From Acetobacteraceae bacterium UBA6159 (GTDB lineage Bacteria > Pseudomonadota > Alphaproteobacteria > Acetobacterales > Acetobacteraceae): a stretch of DNA of 7,579 bases. Positions 5,729-7,579 of the stretch are shown in pieces. Position numbers and translations under genes: made by a program. Location: contig DIUL01000058.1 of assembly GCA_002422345.1 (NCBI GenBank), positions 1 to 7,579 of the forward strand, given 5' to 3'. Within the stretch, counting starts at the first letter, position 1, and the number at the start of each line of letters is the position of its first letter. Under the pieces are notes generated by a model. It did not search any database. It worked only from the letters and a program-made list of their open reading frames with translations, and was not told the DNA's origin.

Positions 5729-6451
5729 ATGTTGGACTTCAACCCGAGAACCTATCACCGCCTCCGCCTTCCGCCGTCGGAGGCGCTGCACGCGCCGATC
5801 TCGTACCGCCAGGCGCTGTTCCCGCCGCCGACTCTCCCGGTGGGCGGCTGGCATGGCGCGCGAAAACGGACGCTCGACCTTGCGGTCGCGGCCGGCGCGC
5901 TGGTCATGCTGGCGCTGCCGATGCTGGTCCTGGCACTGCTGGTCCGCCTCGACAGCCCCGGCCCCGCGCTGTTCCGCCAGACCCGCACGGGCCTCGAAGG
6001 GCGGACCTTCCGGATGCTGAAGTTCCGCACCATGCATCATGCCGCCGCCGAACCCGACCGCTGCCGGCAGGCCAGGCGCAACGATCCGCGCATCACCCGC
6101 CTGGGACGGTGGCTGCGCCGGACATCGTTCGACGAACTGCCGCAATTGTTCAACGTGCTGCGGGGTGAGATGTCGATCGTTGGGCCGCGCCCGCACGCTG
6201 CCGGCTCCCGCGCCGGGGAACGGTTGTTCGAGGACGTGACCCGCCTCTACCCCGCCCGCCACCGGGTGCGCCCGGGGATGACGGGGCTGGCCCAGATCCG
6301 CGGCCTGCGCGGGGAAACCGATACCGAGGACAAGCTGCTCCGCCGCGTTCATGCCGATCTGGAATACATCGAGCGCTGGTCGCTCCGTCTTGATCTCGCG
6401 ATCATCTGGCGCACCGTCCGGTCGCTGCACCGCCTGCCCAACGCGCATTGA
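5729..6451 (+). CDS. Bacterial sugar transferase (polyprenyl-phosphate glycosyl-1-phosphate transferase)
   Basis: A 240-residue monotopic phosphoglycosyl transferase (ExoY/PglC/WcaJ-core type) that puts the first sugar-1-phosphate from a UDP-sugar onto undecaprenyl phosphate at the inner membrane, starting a polysaccharide or glycan repeat unit. After a 40-residue proline-containing leader come KRTLDL (46-51), the re-entrant membrane helix (about 52-72), DSPGPALFRQTRTG (75-88), FRMLKFRTM (94-102), DPRITRLGRWLRRTSFDELPQ (119-139) with the catalytic Asp135-Glu136 pair, NVLRGEMSIVGPRP (142-155), RPGMTGLAQIRGLRGETDTE (181-200) and a closing DLEYIERWSLRLDLAI. It lacks the extra N-terminal helices and CoA-binding-like domain of full WcaJ. 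The gene sits seven bases before the GT2 gene. The sugar cannot be told from sequence. Confidence 0.93.
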   Translation: MLDFNPRTYHRLRLPPSEALHAPISYRQALFPPPTLPVGGWHGARKRTLDLAVAAGALVMLALPMLVLALLVRLDSPGPALFRQTRTGLEGRTFRMLKFRTMHHAAAEPDRCRQARRNDPRITRLGRWLRRTSFDELPQLFNVLRGEMSIVGPRPHAAGSRAGERLFEDVTRLYPARHRVRPGMTGLAQIRGLRGETDTEDKLLRRVHADLEYIERWSLRLDLAIIWRTVRSLHRLPNAH

Positions 6452-6458
6452 GGCCGCC

Positions 6459-7508
6459 ATGTCGGACACATTGCAGAAACTCGCCACCGCCGCTGCCCTG
6501 CCCCGGACCGCGCCCAACTGGCGGGCGGACACCGAACAGGTCGCGCCCCACATCCCCGGGCTGGACCAGCCGGATGTCGCCATCCTGATCCCCTGTTTCA
6601 ATGAGGAAACGGCGATCGCCAAGGTGGTCACCGATTTCCGCGCCGCTCTGCCGCACGCACGTATCTACGTCTATGACAACAACTCCACCGACCGGACGGC
6701 GCTGGAGGCACGGGCGGCCGGGGCGCAGGTGCGCCACGAGGCGTTGCAGGGCAAGGGCCATGTCGTGCGGCGGATGTTCGCCGACATCGACGCCGAAGCC
6801 TATATCCTGGTCGATGGCGACGACACCTACGAAGCCGAGGCCGCCCCCGCCATGCTGCGCCTGCTGTTCGACCGCCAGCTTGACATGGTGAACGGCACAC
6901 GCGGCGCCGACCGGACCGAGGCGTACCGCCCCCAGCCGTATCGTCCGGGGCACCGGCTGGGCAACGTGCTGCTGTCGGGCATCGTCCGCTGGGTGTTCGG
7001 GCGTGGGGCCTCGGACCTGCTGTCGGGCTATCGCGTGTTCAGCCGCCGCTTCGTGAAGTCGTTTCCCGCCCTGGCCGCGGGGTTCGAGACCGAGGCCGAG
7101 TTCACCATCCATGCTCTCGCGCTGCATATGCCGCTGCGGGAAATGCGGACGACCTATCGCGGCCGGCCGGAAGGATCGCGCTCGAAGCTGAACACGATCA
7201 AGGACGGGCTGCGGATCCTGCGCACGATCCTGGCCCTGGTCGGGCAGGAGCGGGCCTTGCAGAGCGCCGGCCTGGTGATGGGCGTGCTGCTGCTGGCCGG
7301 GCTGTCGCTGGGCGCGCCGGTGGTGGCGGAGTTCCTCCACACCGGCCTGGTGCCACGGCTGCCGACCGCGCTGCTAGCCACGGGGCTGGTGCTGCTGGGC
7401 TTCCTGTCGCTCGGCTGCGGGCTGGTGCTGGACGCGGTGTCGCGCGGGCGGAAGGAGATGAAACGGCTGGCGTATCTGGCCTGCGCCGCCCCGATGCGGC
7501 GGGAATGA
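6459..7508 (+). CDS. GT2 glycosyltransferase, GtrB/dolichol-phosphate-mannose-synthase-like
   Basis: A 349-residue family 2 glycosyltransferase, probably moving a sugar from a nucleotide donor to polyprenyl phosphate on the inner face of the membrane. The GT-A domain shows VAILIPCFNEE (40-50), YVYDNNSTDRT (70-80), QGKGHVVRRMF (97-107) and the metal-binding DGDDTY (119-124). Family pieces NGTRG (145-149), GHRLGN (164-169), DLLSGYRVFSRRFVKSFPA (186-204) and GFETEAEFTIHAL (208-220) follow. Two hydrophobic helices close the protein (about 268-290 and 303-327), then a basic tail, as in GtrB-like enzymes. I chose the ATG at 6459 because GAGG (6450-6453) lies five bases upstream; the upstream open frame overlaps the sugar transferase and is not needed. 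A GtrA protein nearby (5133) is the expected flippase partner. Cotranscription with the sugar transferase is very likely. Confidence 0.92.
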   Translation: MSDTLQKLATAAALPRTAPNWRADTEQVAPHIPGLDQPDVAILIPCFNEETAIAKVVTDFRAALPHARIYVYDNNSTDRTALEARAAGAQVRHEALQGKGHVVRRMFADIDAEAYILVDGDDTYEAEAAPAMLRLLFDRQLDMVNGTRGADRTEAYRPQPYRPGHRLGNVLLSGIVRWVFGRGASDLLSGYRVFSRRFVKSFPALAAGFETEAEFTIHALALHMPLREMRTTYRGRPEGSRSKLNTIKDGLRILRTILALVGQERALQSAGLVMGVLLLAGLSLGAPVVAEFLHTGLVPRLPTALLATGLVLLGFLSLGCGLVLDAVSRGRKEMKRLAYLACAAPMRRE

Positions 7509-7551
7509 GCGCGGTGGTCCGGTTCGTCGCGGGGGTGCCCGCGTTCCTTCC

Positions 7552-7574
7552 CCCCCTCCCCTTGAGGGAGGGGG
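7552..7574. repeat. C-rich/G-rich perfect palindrome, possible dispersed intergenic repeat
   Basis: CCCCCTCCC (7552-7560) and GGGAGGGGG (7566-7574) are perfect 9-bp arms around the loop CTTGA, about 43 bases after the GT2 stop. The sequence continues as TTGGG to the window edge. It can fold as a strong hairpin and might end transcription, but no U-tract is visible. Such C-run/TTGA/G-run palindromes look like the short repeats scattered between genes of G+C-rich alphaproteobacteria; copy number cannot be seen here. Confidence 0.5.
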
Positions 7575-7579
7575 TTGGG

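Overview
The window is G+C-rich DNA (about two thirds G+C by eye) with short intergenic gaps, coupled stop/start codons and protein families typical of an alphaproteobacterium. A Rhodospirillales-like host is my best guess, but no marker gene fixes the taxonomy.

Region 1 (1-1205) holds two type II toxin-antitoxin modules placed tail to tail. On the + strand is parD (66-317) followed by parE (314-606). ParE is broken by an apparent one-base deletion in a run of five G (390-394). On the - strand is a RelE-superfamily toxin (912-1205) followed by its HTH antitoxin (616-903), in the reversed toxin-first order of HigBA/HI1419-HI1420 modules. A 6-bp inverted repeat at the toxin start is a candidate operator.

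Region 2 (1206-3487) starts with a short divergent regulatory gap. It contains a leader hairpin that would bury the Shine-Dalgarno of the next gene. Then comes a two-gene metabolic unit: an HMG-CoA-lyase-like enzyme (1317-2279) and a class III (CaiB/BaiF) CoA-transferase (2279-3487), joined by a TGATG overlap. The simplest reading is that the transferase loads CoA onto a branched or hydroxy dicarboxylic acid and the lyase cleaves the resulting acyl-CoA. The lyase departs from the canonical enzyme at two active-site acidic positions, so its substrate is uncertain.

Region 3 (3561-5105) is a 14-helix DHA2/EmrB-type MFS exporter without a membrane-fusion partner in view.

Region 4 (5133-7508) is a cell-surface glycan cluster: a GtrA-family membrane protein, a stem-loop (probable terminator), a monotopic polyprenyl-phosphate sugar phosphotransferase and a GtrB/DPM1-like GT2 glycosyltransferase with two C-terminal membrane helices. 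It probably continues past the window. The right edge ends in a C-rich/G-rich perfect palindrome that resembles a dispersed intergenic repeat.

I see no rRNA, tRNA, CRISPR array, insertion sequence or phage gene. The items most worth checking are the atypical lyase/CoA-transferase pair, the frameshifted parE and the structured leaders at 1280-1309 and 5695-5722.
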